Origin: Aromatoleum evansii
GTDB lineage: Bacteria; Pseudomonadota; Gammaproteobacteria; Burkholderiales; Rhodocyclaceae
Direction: 5' to 3'
DNA: 64,000 bases
Assembly: GCF_012910805.1 (NCBI RefSeq)
Contig: NZ_WTVK01000006.1
Span: 62,001-126,000, forward strand
The notes beneath the pieces were generated by a model that saw only the letters and a list, made by a program, of their open reading frames with translations, did not search any database and had not been told where the DNA came from. Below are positions 27,508-36,024 of this stretch, piece after piece (the first letter of the stretch is position 1; each line of letters begins with the position of its first letter). The position numbers and the translations under genes were made by a program.

Positions 27508-28644
27508 TTATCCCTCGCCCGCGGCAAGGCGGCGCGACGCGGCCGGATCCCGAAACACCAGCGGCATCGCCGTGCCCTCGCCCCGCTCGGCTCTCGCCAG
27601 CGCCTCCGTCACCAGGTGGTGGGCTGGCGACTTGTCGCACACGGGGTCGGCCGCCGCCGGGTCGCCCGCCAGCATCCAGGCCTGGCAGCGACAGCCGCCG
27701 AGGTCCTTTTCCTTCTCCGGGCAGGTGCGGCAGGGTTCCTTCATCCAGCCATCGCCGCGGTAGCGGTTGAAGCCTTCCGACTCGTACCAGATCTCGCGCA
27801 CGCCCATCTCGCGCACGTTGGGAAAGGCGAGCCCGGGGAGCATCTTCGCCGTGTGGCACGGCAGCGCGGTGCCGTCGGGCGTCACCGTGAGGAAGACGTT
27901 GCCCCAGCCGTTCATGCACTTCTTCGGGCGGGTCTCGTAATAATCGGGCACGACGAAGAAGATGCGGATGCGATCGCCGTATTTCTCGCGGTATTCGTTG
28001 GTGATGCGCTCGGCACGTTCGAGTTGCTCGCGCGTCGGCAGCAGCTGATCGCGGTTGAGCAGCGCCCACGAGTAGTACTGGTTGTTCGCGAGTTCCAGGT
28101 ATTCCGCGCCGAGCTCGACCGCCATCTCGATGATGCGGTCGATGTAGTCGATGTTCAGGCGATGGATCACGCAGTTCATCACCATCGGCCAGCCGTTGTC
28201 CTTGATCATCGCCGCGACGCGTTGCTTGAGATCGAAGGTGCGGGTGTGCGACAGGAAGTCGTTCAACTCGCGCGTCGAATCCTGGAACGAGAGCTGGATG
28301 TGGTCGAGGCCCGCGGCCTTCAGCGCCGCCGCACGTTCGGGCGTGAGGCCGACGCCGGAGGTCAGGAGATTGGTGTAGAAACCCAGTCGGTGCGCCTCGG
28401 CAACGAGCACTTCGAGGTCGTCACGCTGCATCGGCTCGCCGCCCGAGAAGCCGCACTGCACGCTGCCGGCGGCACGCGCCTCGCGCAGCACGCGCAGCCA
28501 GTCGTCGGTCGACAGCTCCGGCCCGCTCGTCGCGAAATCGACCGGGTTGTAGCAGAAGGCGCAGTGCAGCGGACAGCGGTAGGTCAGCTCCGCCAGCAGC
28601 CACAGCGGCGGGCCCGGCTGCGGCGCGGCATTCGGTCCGGACAT
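27508..28644 (-). CDS. pqqE: PqqA peptide cyclase, radical SAM protein
   Basis: 378 aa from the ATG at 28644 with GGAGGGA upstream. Radical SAM motif CPLHCAFC (Cys24, Cys28, Cys31), then a SPASM domain with KKCMNGWGN and CRTCPEKEKDLGGCRCQA carrying the auxiliary Fe-S clusters. It forms the Glu-Tyr C-C crosslink in PqqA, the first step of pyrroloquinoline quinone synthesis. Last gene of the leftward pqqABCDE operon. No pqqF/G protease gene is present nearby. Confidence 0.97.
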   Translation of the reverse strand: MSGPNAAPQPGPPLWLLAELTYRCPLHCAFCYNPVDFATSGPELSTDDWLRVLREARAAGSVQCGFSGGEPMQRDDLEVLVAEAHRLGFYTNLLTSGVGLTPERAAALKAAGLDHIQLSFQDSTRELNDFLSHTRTFDLKQRVAAMIKDNGWPMVMNCVIHRLNIDYIDRIIEMAVELGAEYLELANNQYYSWALLNRDQLLPTREQLERAERITNEYREKYGDRIRIFFVVPDYYETRPKKCMNGWGNVFLTVTPDGTALPCHTAKMLPGLAFPNVREMGVREIWYESEGFNRYRGDGWMKEPCRTCPEKEKDLGGCRCQAWMLAGDPAAADPVCDKSPAHHLVTEALARAERGEGTAMPLVFRDPAASRRLAAGEG

Positions 28645-28658
28645 CGCGAGTCCCTCCA

Positions 28659-28925
28659 CTACGTTTCGATCCACTGCTGGGCGCGCGCCATCGCGAGGAA
28701 GTTCGCGACGTCGTCGGCAAGCCCGCTTGCGCCGAAGGCATCTTCCAGCTCCGCGACGATCGCCGCCTCCGTGCGGCTACCGTCGCAGCGGCGCAGGATC
28801 TCGCCCGCGCTCTGGTTGAGCTTCACCATCCCTTCAGGATAGAGCAGCACCCAGGCATTCTGTGCCTCTTCCCACTGCAGGCGGAAGCGGCGCGACACGC
28901 GCGGGCCGGGCTCGGCGGCGCTCAT
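28659..28925 (-). CDS. pqqD: PqqD, PqqA peptide chaperone
   Basis: 88 aa from the ATG at 28925, overlapping the pqqC stop by 4 bp (ATGA). RRE-fold pattern [30 protein letters not shown] is typical. It binds the PqqA peptide and presents it to PqqE. 14 bp separate it from the pqqE start. Confidence 0.96.
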   Translation of the reverse strand: MSAAEPGPRVSRRFRLQWEEAQNAWVLLYPEGMVKLNQSAGEILRRCDGSRTEAAIVAELEDAFGASGLADDVANFLAMARAQQWIET

Positions 28926-29701
28926 GCCTTCGGCCCGGTGATCTCGACCCTGCACTCGCTCAGCATGATCGCATCCGCCAGCGCCCACAGCACGTCGAGC
29001 TTGAACTGCAGGATCTCCAGCGCGCGCTCCTGCAGCGCACGGCTGCGGCTGAAGTAGTCGAGCGTGAAGCGCAGGCCGTGGGCGACATCGCGCCGCGCCT
29101 GCGTGAGGCGGTTGCGGAAGTACTGCAGCCCCTCGGTATCCACCCACGGATACATGTCGGGCCAGGTGTCGATGCGCTGCTGGTGGATGTGGGGCGCGAA
29201 GAGCTCGGTCAGGCTCGACGCGATCGCCTCCTGCCACGGACGCTGACGCGCGAAATTGACGTAGGCGTCGACGGCGAAACGCGCCGCCGGCACGACATGA
29301 CGCAGCGAGGTGACGTCGTCGCGCGTCAGCCCCACGGCCTCGCCGAGGCGGATCCAGGCTTCGATGCCGCCCGGATCCTTGATGCCGCCGATCTCGTAAC
29401 CGTCATGATCGAGGATGCGCTGGATCCACTCGCGCCGGATCTCACGGTCCGGGCAGTTCGACATGATCGCGGCGTCCTTCACCGGGATCGCGATCTGGTA
29501 GTAGAAGCGGTTCGCGACCCAGCCCTGCAGCTGCGCGCGCGTGAGCTTCCCCTCGGCCATCATCACGTGGAAGGGATGATGGATGTGGTAGCTCGTGCTC
29601 TTGCCGCGCAGGCGGGCCTCGAACTCCTCGCGGCTCAGCGGCGGCTCGTTGGCCATGCCGGTACGGGCGGCGGCATCCTCGATCGCGACGTCGAAATCCA
29701 T
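28922..29701 (-). CDS. pqqC: Pyrroloquinoline-quinone synthase
   Basis: 259 aa from the ATG at 29701 with GGAAGGAGAG upstream. The helical TENA/PqqC fold is recognisable from [30 protein letters not shown] and [17 protein letters not shown]. It performs the final ring closure and eight-electron oxidation to PQQ without a metal cofactor. Usual length for the family. Confidence 0.97.
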   Translation of the reverse strand: MDFDVAIEDAAARTGMANEPPLSREEFEARLRGKSTSYHIHHPFHVMMAEGKLTRAQLQGWVANRFYYQIAIPVKDAAIMSNCPDREIRREWIQRILDHDGYEIGGIKDPGGIEAWIRLGEAVGLTRDDVTSLRHVVPAARFAVDAYVNFARQRPWQEAIASSLTELFAPHIHQQRIDTWPDMYPWVDTEGLQYFRNRLTQARRDVAHGLRFTLDYFSRSRALQERALEILQFKLDVLWALADAIMLSECRVEITGPKA

Positions 29702-29748
29702 GCTTCTCTCTCCTTCCAGTGCCATCCGTCCTGGGACGTGGCGTGCTC

Positions 29749-30663
29749 TCAGAACGACAGCTCCATGCCGTCGAAGGCGAGCTCGATGCCGTGCGCCGCA
29801 AGTTGCGCGCGCTCGGCACTGTCCTCGTCGAGGATGGGGTTCGTGTTGTTGATGTGGATCAGCACCTTGCGGGTGCTGGCGGGCAGACGGTCGAGCCATT
29901 CGATCATCCCGCCCGGCCCCGACTGCGGCAGGTGCCCCATCGCGCGCGAGGTTTTCTGCGAGGCACCGAGGCGGATCATCTCGTCGTCGGTCCACAAGGT
30001 GCCGTCGACGAGCACGCAGTCGGCCATTTGCATCGCGGCCCACACGTGGGCCTCCATCTCGCCCAGCCCCGGCGCGTAGAACACCCGCCGCCCGCTCCTG
30101 GCATCGACGAGCGTCACGCCGATGTTGTCACCGGGCCGCGGACGGTCGCGGTGCGGCGAATACGGCGGCGCGTTGCTCGTGAGTGGCAACGCCTCGAAGC
30201 CGATGCCGGGCGCGCCGTGCATCGCAAAGGCGCCGAAAAGCGGCACCTCCTGCCAGTCGAGGCCGCAGTAATGCGACAGCACGTTGAAGAGCGGATTGCC
30301 GGCCGAGAGGTCTTCCCGCACCGCGGAGGTGCACCACAGCTGGTGCGCGGCGCGGTGCTCGCGCAGCATCAACAGCCCTGTCGTGTGGTCGATCTGCGCG
30401 TCGATCAGCACGATCGCGCGGATCGCCGTATCGCGCAGCGCACGCCCCGGCTGCAGCGCGGGGAACGCTCGGATCTGCTGCAGGACGTCGGGCGAGGCAT
30501 TGAAGAGCACCCAGTTCTCGTCGTCGCCGCTCACCGCGATGGACGACTGCGTGCGTACACTGGCGCGCACGGTTCCGCGCCGCAGGCCGTCGCAATTGCG
30601 GCAGTTGCAGTTCCATTGCGGGAATCCGCCCCCTGCCGCCGAACCGAGCACCCTGATCTTCAC
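29749..30663 (-). CDS. pqqB: PqqB, metallo-beta-lactamase-fold hydroxylase
   Basis: 304 aa starting at GTG 30663 ([17 protein letters not shown]), chosen because AGGAGGTGA lies six bases upstream; the ATG at 30699 would sit before that site. The [17 protein letters not shown] segment and the N-terminal CNCRNC pair are typical of PqqB, thought to hydroxylate the crosslinked Tyr residue. 59 bp from pqqA and 47 bp from pqqC. Confidence 0.96.
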   Translation of the reverse strand: MKIRVLGSAAGGGFPQWNCNCRNCDGLRRGTVRASVRTQSSIAVSGDDENWVLFNASPDVLQQIRAFPALQPGRALRDTAIRAIVLIDAQIDHTTGLLMLREHRAAHQLWCTSAVREDLSAGNPLFNVLSHYCGLDWQEVPLFGAFAMHGAPGIGFEALPLTSNAPPYSPHRDRPRPGDNIGVTLVDARSGRRVFYAPGLGEMEAHVWAAMQMADCVLVDGTLWTDDEMIRLGASQKTSRAMGHLPQSGPGGMIEWLDRLPASTRKVLIHINNTNPILDEDSAERAQLAAHGIELAFDGMELSF

Positions 30664-30721
30664 GCTCTCACCTCCTCCTGCGACGGCACGAACCCGCATG
30701 TGCGGGCCATGCCGGGGACGC

Positions 30722-30796
30722 TCAGCGCGTCGCGATGTACATCGTGATTTCGAAGCCGAAGCGGAAATCGCAAGCCGAGGGGGTTTCCCATTTCAT
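30722..30796 (-). CDS. pqqA: PqqA, PQQ precursor peptide
   Basis: 24 codons, too short for routine ORF calls: [18 protein letters not shown] followed by MYIATR. Glu16 and Tyr20 have the E-xxx-Y spacing that becomes the PQQ skeleton. AGGAGA precedes the ATG at 30796. It is the first gene of the leftward pqq operon; the 209-bp gap to the divergent pip gene should hold both promoters. Confidence 0.95.
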   Translation of the reverse strand: MKWETPSACDFRFGFEITMYIATR

Positions 30797-31005
30797 GATG
30801 TGTCTCCTGTGTCGTCGATTGTGGTTCGAGGAAGCGACCGCAGCCTTGTTGCCGGGTCGAAACAGAGGATGCTCCACCTCCTCGCAGTCGCGAATCCAAA
30901 AAGTGGGGAATTTCACCTAGCGATTTTCATGAGACCCAAGGCAGCCCCCGGCGCGTCCCGGCCCGGGCGTATTCCAGGCTCGGGGAATGCGCTAGGATCC
31001 CGTGC

Positions 31006-31989
31006 ATGCAAGCCATCAACCCGCCCTCCGGACCCGCAGCATCGCCGCCTTTCCCGCCCATCGAACCGTGGCAAAGCGGCTGCCTGCCGGTCGGTGACGG
31101 GCATTCGATCCACTTCGAGCAATGCGGCAATCCGCAGGGACTCCCCATGGTCGTGCTGCACGGCGGCCCCGGCAGCGGCTGCTCGCCGCGCATGCGACAG
31201 CTGTTCGATCCCGCGCGCTTCCGCATCGTGTTGTTCGACCAGCGCGGCTGCGGACGCAGCACCCCGCGCGGGGAATGCGCGCACAACACCACGGCCGATC
31301 TCGTCGCCGACATCGAGCGGCTGCGCGGGCATCTTGGCGTGGAGCGCTGGCTCGTGACGGGCGGCTCGTGGGGGGCAGCACTTGCCGTCGCCTATGCCGC
31401 GGCGCATCGGGAAGCCTGCCTCGGTGCGATCCTGCGCGGCATCTTCCTGACCGGCCCTGCGGATCTGGAATGGTTCTTCGTCGGTGCCGGTGCATTGTTC
31501 CCGCAAGTCTGGCAAGCACTCGATGCGGCCACCCCCGGGGATCGGCAGCTTCCCCTGACGGACCGCCTGTTCGATGCGGTGCAGGGAAACGATGCGATCG
31601 TCGCGGCCGAAGCGGTGCGACGCTGGATGCAGTGGGAGGCGACACTCGACAGCGGTTGCCCTGCCCCGCTGCCGGTGTTTCCGGACGCAGACGCGCAGGC
31701 GGCGCTGCTTGCGAAGTACCGGTTGCAGGCGCATTACCTGCGCCGCCACTGCTTCCTTGGCGAGCCGCACCTGCTGGAACTCGCGGCAAGGCTCGGCGGG
31801 CTTCCGGTCGAGATCCTTCACGGCGAGAAGGATCTCGTATGCCGGGTCGAGAATGCGCGGCGCCTGCAGCATGCCGTGCCAGGCAGTCGGCTGCGGATCG
31901 TCGCGGACGCGGGGCACAGTCCCTTCGCGCCGTCGATGCAGCAGGCGCTGACGGACAGCGCCGTACGGTTCCTTCCCACTCAAGGCTGA
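31006..31989 (+). CDS. pip: Proline iminopeptidase
   Basis: 327 aa, alpha/beta hydrolase of peptidase family S33. Oxyanion motif LHGGPGSGCSP, DQRGCGRSTPRG, nucleophile Ser121 in GGSWGAALA, Asp in HGEKDLV and His in AGHSPF. It removes N-terminal proline from peptides. Divergent from pqqA; whether it takes part in PqqA processing is speculative. 111 bp downstream lies a metallopeptidase gene. Confidence 0.93.
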   Translation: MQAINPPSGPAASPPFPPIEPWQSGCLPVGDGHSIHFEQCGNPQGLPMVVLHGGPGSGCSPRMRQLFDPARFRIVLFDQRGCGRSTPRGECAHNTTADLVADIERLRGHLGVERWLVTGGSWGAALAVAYAAAHREACLGAILRGIFLTGPADLEWFFVGAGALFPQVWQALDAATPGDRQLPLTDRLFDAVQGNDAIVAAEAVRRWMQWEATLDSGCPAPLPVFPDADAQAALLAKYRLQAHYLRRHCFLGEPHLLELAARLGGLPVEILHGEKDLVCRVENARRLQHAVPGSRLRIVADAGHSPFAPSMQQALTDSAVRFLPTQG

Positions 31990-32100
31990 AGCAACGCGGC
32001 GAAAGGTCCGGCGGCAGCATGTTGCTCGTAGGCTTGCCGGAGAAGACGGCGCGGGACCGCGTCACCGGTACAATCTCGCCTTCGCGACACCCGACAGCCC

Positions 32101-32568
32101 ATGCGTCCCCGAACCGCCCCCGACTACCTCGCCGACCTGCTGCTGCGCAAGTACCCGCAGGCACACGAGGTGCGAACGGACAAGGCGCTGTACGACTACG
32201 TCCAGGACATCAAGACCGGCCATCTGCGCAACGCGGGACAACTCAGCAAGGTCGCCTTCGACAGCAAGCTGCACGTGATCCAGCACGCCCTCGGCACGCA
32301 CACCCGCGTCTCGCGCGTGCAGGGCGGCAAGCTCAAGGCGAAATGCGAGATCCGCGTCGCGACCGTGTTCCGCGACATGCCGGAAGCCTTCCTGCGCATG
32401 ATCGTCGTGCATGAGCTTGCGCACATCCGCGAGCGCGAGCACGACAAGGCCTTCTACCAGCTGTGCCGGCACATGGAGCCGGATTACCACCAGCTGGAGT
32501 TCGATGTGCGCGCCTACCTCTGTCACCTCGACGCAACGGGCAGACCGCTGTGGTCGGCCACTGCCTGA
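32101..32568 (+). CDS. YgjP-like zinc metallopeptidase
   Basis: 155 aa. Zinc motif VVHELAHIREREHDKAFY: His104, Glu105, His108, with a third ligand in the following helix, as in the M48-like YgjP (DUF45) family. No membrane segments. The stop is 6 bp from the convergent dbpA stop. Substrate unknown. Confidence 0.87.
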   Translation: MRPRTAPDYLADLLLRKYPQAHEVRTDKALYDYVQDIKTGHLRNAGQLSKVAFDSKLHVIQHALGTHTRVSRVQGGKLKAKCEIRVATVFRDMPEAFLRMIVVHELAHIREREHDKAFYQLCRHMEPDYHQLEFDVRAYLCHLDATGRPLWSATA

Positions 32569-32574
32569 ACGGGC

Positions 32575-34032
32575 TCAGTCGGTCAGCGCGCGCACCTTCA
32601 CCGGCCGCCCCTTGAGCCTGCCCGCGGCCAGCCGCCGCACGGCTTCGCCGGCGATGTCGCGCACGACCGCGACATAGGTCGTCTGGTCAGTCACGGTGAT
32701 CTTGCCGACCTGCTCGCGCGTGAATCCGGCCTCGCCCGTCAGCGCACCGAGCACGTCGCCGGGGCGGATCTTGTCCTTGCGCCCGCCGAGGATCTGCAGC
32801 GTCACCATCGGCGGCACCAGCGGCGAATCGTCACCGCTCTGCAAGGAACCCAGGCCGTGCCACTCCGGCTCGATGCCCGTCACCTGCGCGATGGTGGCCA
32901 CGCGGCGCTTGTCAGCCGGGCTGCACAGCGTCAGCGCCCAGCCGTCCTCGTCGGCACGGCCGGTGCGGCCGATGCGGTGGATGTGGACTTCCGGATCCGG
33001 CGTGACGTCGACGTTGATCACCGCCTCGAGTTGCGCGATGTCGAGCCCGCGCGCGGCCACGTCGGTGGCCACGAGCACCGAACAGCTGCGATTGGCGAAC
33101 TGGATCAGCACCTGGTCGCGCTCGCGCTGTTCGAGATCGCCGTGCAGCGTCAGCGCACGGAAACCCTGCTTGTGCAGCGCCTCCACCAGATCCCGGCACT
33201 GCTGCCGGGTGTTGCAGAACGCCAGCGTGCTGACCGGACGGTAGTGCCTGAGCAGCGTGCCCACGGCCTGCAGGCGTTCCTCATGCTTGATCTCGTAGAA
33301 GCGCTGGCGGATCTTGCTGCCCTCGTGCTGCTCGGGCAACTTCACCTGCTGCGGATTGCGCAGGAACTGCTGGGCGAGCCGCTCGATTCCCTCGGGATAG
33401 GTCGCGGAGAACAGCAGGGTCTGGCGCCGCGCCGGGCACCGGCTGGCGACGAACGCGATGTCGTCGTAGAAGCCCATGTCCAGCATGCGATCGGCTTCGT
33501 CGAGCACCAGCGTGTTGAGCGCATCCAGCCTCAGGCTGCCGCGATCGAGGTGATCCATGATGCGCCCCGGCGTACCGACGACGATGTGCGCGCCATGCTC
33601 CAGGCTCGCCCGCTGCGGACGCATCGTCGTGCCTCCGCACAGGGCCAGGATCTTGATGTTGTCGGCAGCTCGCGCGAGACGGCGGATCTCCTGCGTCACC
33701 TGGTCCGCCAGCTCGCGCGTCGGGCACAGCACCATCGCCTGCACCGCGAAGCGGCGCGGATTCAGGTTGGTGAGCAGCGTCAGCGCGAAGGCCGCGGTCT
33801 TGCCGCTGCCGGTCTTCGCCTGCGCGATGAGGTCGTGGCCGGCAAGCGCCAGCGGCAGGCTCGCGGCCTGGATCGGCGTCATCGTCCGGTATTCGAGCTG
33901 CTCCAGTGTCGCCAGCAGCGCCGGCGACAGCGGCAACTCGCCGAACGGCCGCCCGACTAGCGTCGGCCCCGGCGCGGCCGTGGTCGGGTCCGGGGCGGCC
34001 GCATCCGCCTGCGGCGGGGTCGATTCGCTCAT
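32575..34032 (-). CDS. dbpA: ATP-dependent RNA helicase DbpA
   Basis: 485 aa from the ATG at 34032, with GAGGTGAG upstream. DEAD-box motifs in order: Q motif TPIQAASLPLAL, AKTGSGKT, PTRELADQV, TPGRIMDHL, DEAD, SAT, ATDVAARGLDI, HRIGRTGR. The C-terminal RNA-binding domain (TLQILGGRKDKIRPGDVLGALTG) identifies DbpA, which acts on 23S rRNA during 50S assembly. An unclassified gene follows upstream on the same strand. Confidence 0.95.
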   Translation of the reverse strand: MSESTPPQADAAAPDPTTAAPGPTLVGRPFGELPLSPALLATLEQLEYRTMTPIQAASLPLALAGHDLIAQAKTGSGKTAAFALTLLTNLNPRRFAVQAMVLCPTRELADQVTQEIRRLARAADNIKILALCGGTTMRPQRASLEHGAHIVVGTPGRIMDHLDRGSLRLDALNTLVLDEADRMLDMGFYDDIAFVASRCPARRQTLLFSATYPEGIERLAQQFLRNPQQVKLPEQHEGSKIRQRFYEIKHEERLQAVGTLLRHYRPVSTLAFCNTRQQCRDLVEALHKQGFRALTLHGDLEQRERDQVLIQFANRSCSVLVATDVAARGLDIAQLEAVINVDVTPDPEVHIHRIGRTGRADEDGWALTLCSPADKRRVATIAQVTGIEPEWHGLGSLQSGDDSPLVPPMVTLQILGGRKDKIRPGDVLGALTGEAGFTREQVGKITVTDQTTYVAVVRDIAGEAVRRLAAGRLKGRPVKVRALTD

Positions 34033-34046
34033 GCTCACCTCGCGCC

Positions 34047-34538
34047 TCAGCCCTTGCGCCGACGCGCCGCGCTGGCCGGCTTGCGCCAGTGTCCCGCGCG
34101 CTTCCTTTCGGTTTCGACGGTCTTGGGCTTGGGCATCAGCAGGTTCTGGCCCGCCCCTTGTCCCGAAGCGCGGTGTGCAAGGATCGCGGCATTCAGTTGC
34201 TCGGCCGTCGGCACGACCGCGCCCTGCTCGCCCTGCGCGACATGCGCACCGAGCCGCTGCCTGACTTCGAAGATACGCTCGGCCGTATCGGCCTTCTTCG
34301 GCAAGCCGGTGACGATCGCCTGCGAGGCCGCGCTCAGCGTGAAGCGTCCCTCCTCCGCGCAGACGAGGCCGTTCGTCGCCAGGCGTTCGAAAGACTCGGC
34401 CAGCTTCGCCTCGGACGGAATCGCCCCCTGCAGCAGATCGACTGCGGCGATGGCTTCGACAAGCTCGGCGGGGCGCCGCTTCGAAGCGAGCGCCAGGGCA
34501 AGCAACAGGAGTGCGTCAATATCGTGAAGCGGGTGCAT
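34047..34538 (-). CDS. Hypothetical protein upstream of dbpA
   Basis: 163 aa from the ATG at 34538 (MHPLHDIDALLLLALALASKRRPAE). Predicted helical, possibly with a winged-helix-like middle (AKLAESFERLATNGLVCAEEGRFTLS), and a strongly basic tail (PKTVETERKRAGHWRKPASAARRRKG) that could bind nucleic acid. 14 bp upstream of dbpA, so probably cotranscribed. I do not recognise the family. The gap 34539-34713 behind it shows nothing. Confidence 0.75.
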   Translation of the reverse strand: MHPLHDIDALLLLALALASKRRPAELVEAIAAVDLLQGAIPSEAKLAESFERLATNGLVCAEEGRFTLSAASQAIVTGLPKKADTAERIFEVRQRLGAHVAQGEQGAVVPTAEQLNAAILAHRASGQGAGQNLLMPKPKTVETERKRAGHWRKPASAARRRKG

Positions 34539-34713
34539 CGAATACCTTTGGAAAGCGGCGGGGAAATGAATCGGCGAGGAGCGCAGCGTACAACGGCCGC
34601 GATGCGGAAGAGCGCGGCAGACGCCAGAGACCTTCGGCAAGGGCGAGAGTGTAAGCGTTCGGAGCGCGCACGGCGCCAATAAGTTGCGAGCGCCGCAAGC
34701 GCCCCCTACCCCC

Positions 34714-35892
34714 TCAGCGCGGGGGAAAACGCACGCTGTCCGGCCCGATCCGTGTCATCTCCGGGCAGCCCAGCAGCGCCAACGTTCGATCCATCTCCGA
34801 ACGCAGGATCTCCAGCGCCCGCGCCACGCCCGGCCTGCCCGCCGCCGCGAGGCCGTACAGCGTCGCCCGTCCCGACATCGCCGCATCCGCCCCCAGTGCG
34901 CGCGCCTTGACGAAATCGCTGCCGCGCCGCAGGCCGCTATCGATGACCAGCGTCATCTCCGGCCCCGCCGCCTCGCGGATCTCGGGCAGCACCTCGATCG
35001 GTGCAACGCAGGTGTCGAGCTGGCGGCCACCGTGATTGGTGACGACGAGGCCGTCCACGCCCAGCTGCTTTGCGCGCAGCGCGTCGTCCGGGCGCAGGAT
35101 GCCCTTCACGAGCAGCTTGCGCGGCCACAGCTCGCGCAGCCACGCCACATCGTCCCAGTTCAGCGATGGGTCCATCTGGCTCGACAGGAAGGTCGCCGCG
35201 TTGCGCGCGCTGTCCTGCCCCGGCGGCAGGAAATCGCCGAGATTGCGGAAGCGCGGCATGCCGTGCGGGATCAGCACGTCGAAGAGCCAGCGCCAGCGCG
35301 TCGCGACATCGACCAGGTTGTCGACGTTGAGCTTCATCGGCGCGCGGTAGTTGCGCCGGTCCCACTCGCGATTGCCGAAGGCCGCGACGTCGGTCGTCAG
35401 CACGATCGCCTCGGAGCCCGCAACTTCGGCGCGTTTGACGACGCCGGCGAGGTTCTCGCGGTCCTTGAAGGGATAGATCTGCATCCAGTGGCGCACCCCG
35501 GTTTCGACAATGCGCTCCAGCGACACCGTCGACACCATGCTCTGGCACATCGGGATGCCGGCATCGCGCGCCGCCTCGGCGAGCATCAGGTCCCCCTCGT
35601 GCGACAGCAGGCCGTTGAAGCCGGTCGGCGCGATGATCGCCGGCATCGCGATGCGGCTGCCGAACAGTTCGCAGCCGAGGTCGCGCTCCGACACGTCGAC
35701 CAGCGTGCGCGGCTGGAAGGTCACCGCGTCGAAGCTCGCGCGGTTCTGGCGCAGCGTCACTTCGTCATCCGCGCCGCCGTCGAGGTATTCGAAACAGAAA
35801 TTGGGGATGCGCGCCGCGGCCATCGCACGCAGTTCGACGATATTCTGGGCGCGACGCGGATCGCCGCCCCGGTAGAGTTTGCGCATCGGCAT
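34714..35892 (-). CDS. FMN-dependent alpha-hydroxy-acid oxidase/dehydrogenase
   Basis: 392 aa from the ATG at 35892 (MPMRKLYRGGD); TTG 35907 and ATG 35886 are alternatives. TIM barrel with YLDGGADDE, IIAPTGFNGLLS, the active-site pair in VTNHGGRQLD (His base and Arg) and the phosphate site DSGLRRGSDFVKA. Family members oxidise L-lactate, glycolate or mandelate. Part of the uncharacterised 34.7-43.4 kb catabolic region, but a terminator separates it from the amidohydrolase gene, so it must have its own promoter or depend on read-through. Substrate unknown. Confidence 0.9.
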   Translation of the reverse strand: MPMRKLYRGGDPRRAQNIVELRAMAAARIPNFCFEYLDGGADDEVTLRQNRASFDAVTFQPRTLVDVSERDLGCELFGSRIAMPAIIAPTGFNGLLSHEGDLMLAEAARDAGIPMCQSMVSTVSLERIVETGVRHWMQIYPFKDRENLAGVVKRAEVAGSEAIVLTTDVAAFGNREWDRRNYRAPMKLNVDNLVDVATRWRWLFDVLIPHGMPRFRNLGDFLPPGQDSARNAATFLSSQMDPSLNWDDVAWLRELWPRKLLVKGILRPDDALRAKQLGVDGLVVTNHGGRQLDTCVAPIEVLPEIREAAGPEMTLVIDSGLRRGSDFVKARALGADAAMSGRATLYGLAAAGRPGVARALEILRSEMDRTLALLGCPEMTRIGPDSVRFPPR

Positions 35893-35910
35893 CGCGCCCG
35901 TTCCCAAAGC

Positions 35911-35946
35911 AAAAAAGTCCGCCCCACGATACCGGAGGCGGACTTT
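35911..35946 (-). terminator. Rho-independent terminator of the amidohydrolase gene
   Basis: On the minus strand AAAGTCCGCC, a 13-nt loop, GGCGGACTTT, then further T residues: a textbook intrinsic terminator about 78 bp downstream of the dihydropyrimidinase-like gene and just before the hydroxyacid oxidase start. Confidence 0.85.
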
Positions 35947-36024
35947 GCTTGCCAGTCGTCCATCATGATACGGAACGCTCCACGCGCGGCACGCGACGAT
36001 GAATCGCGCGCGCCGGGCTGCGGT

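Noticed and set aside
26707-28842. 711-codon plus-strand frame
   Set aside because: Crosses the yqjG terminator, the small lipoprotein gene and antisense pqqE; no motif.
30797-30916. Extended 64-codon version of pqqA
   Set aside because: The PqqA peptide family is 22-24 residues and AGGAGA lies directly before the ATG at 30796.
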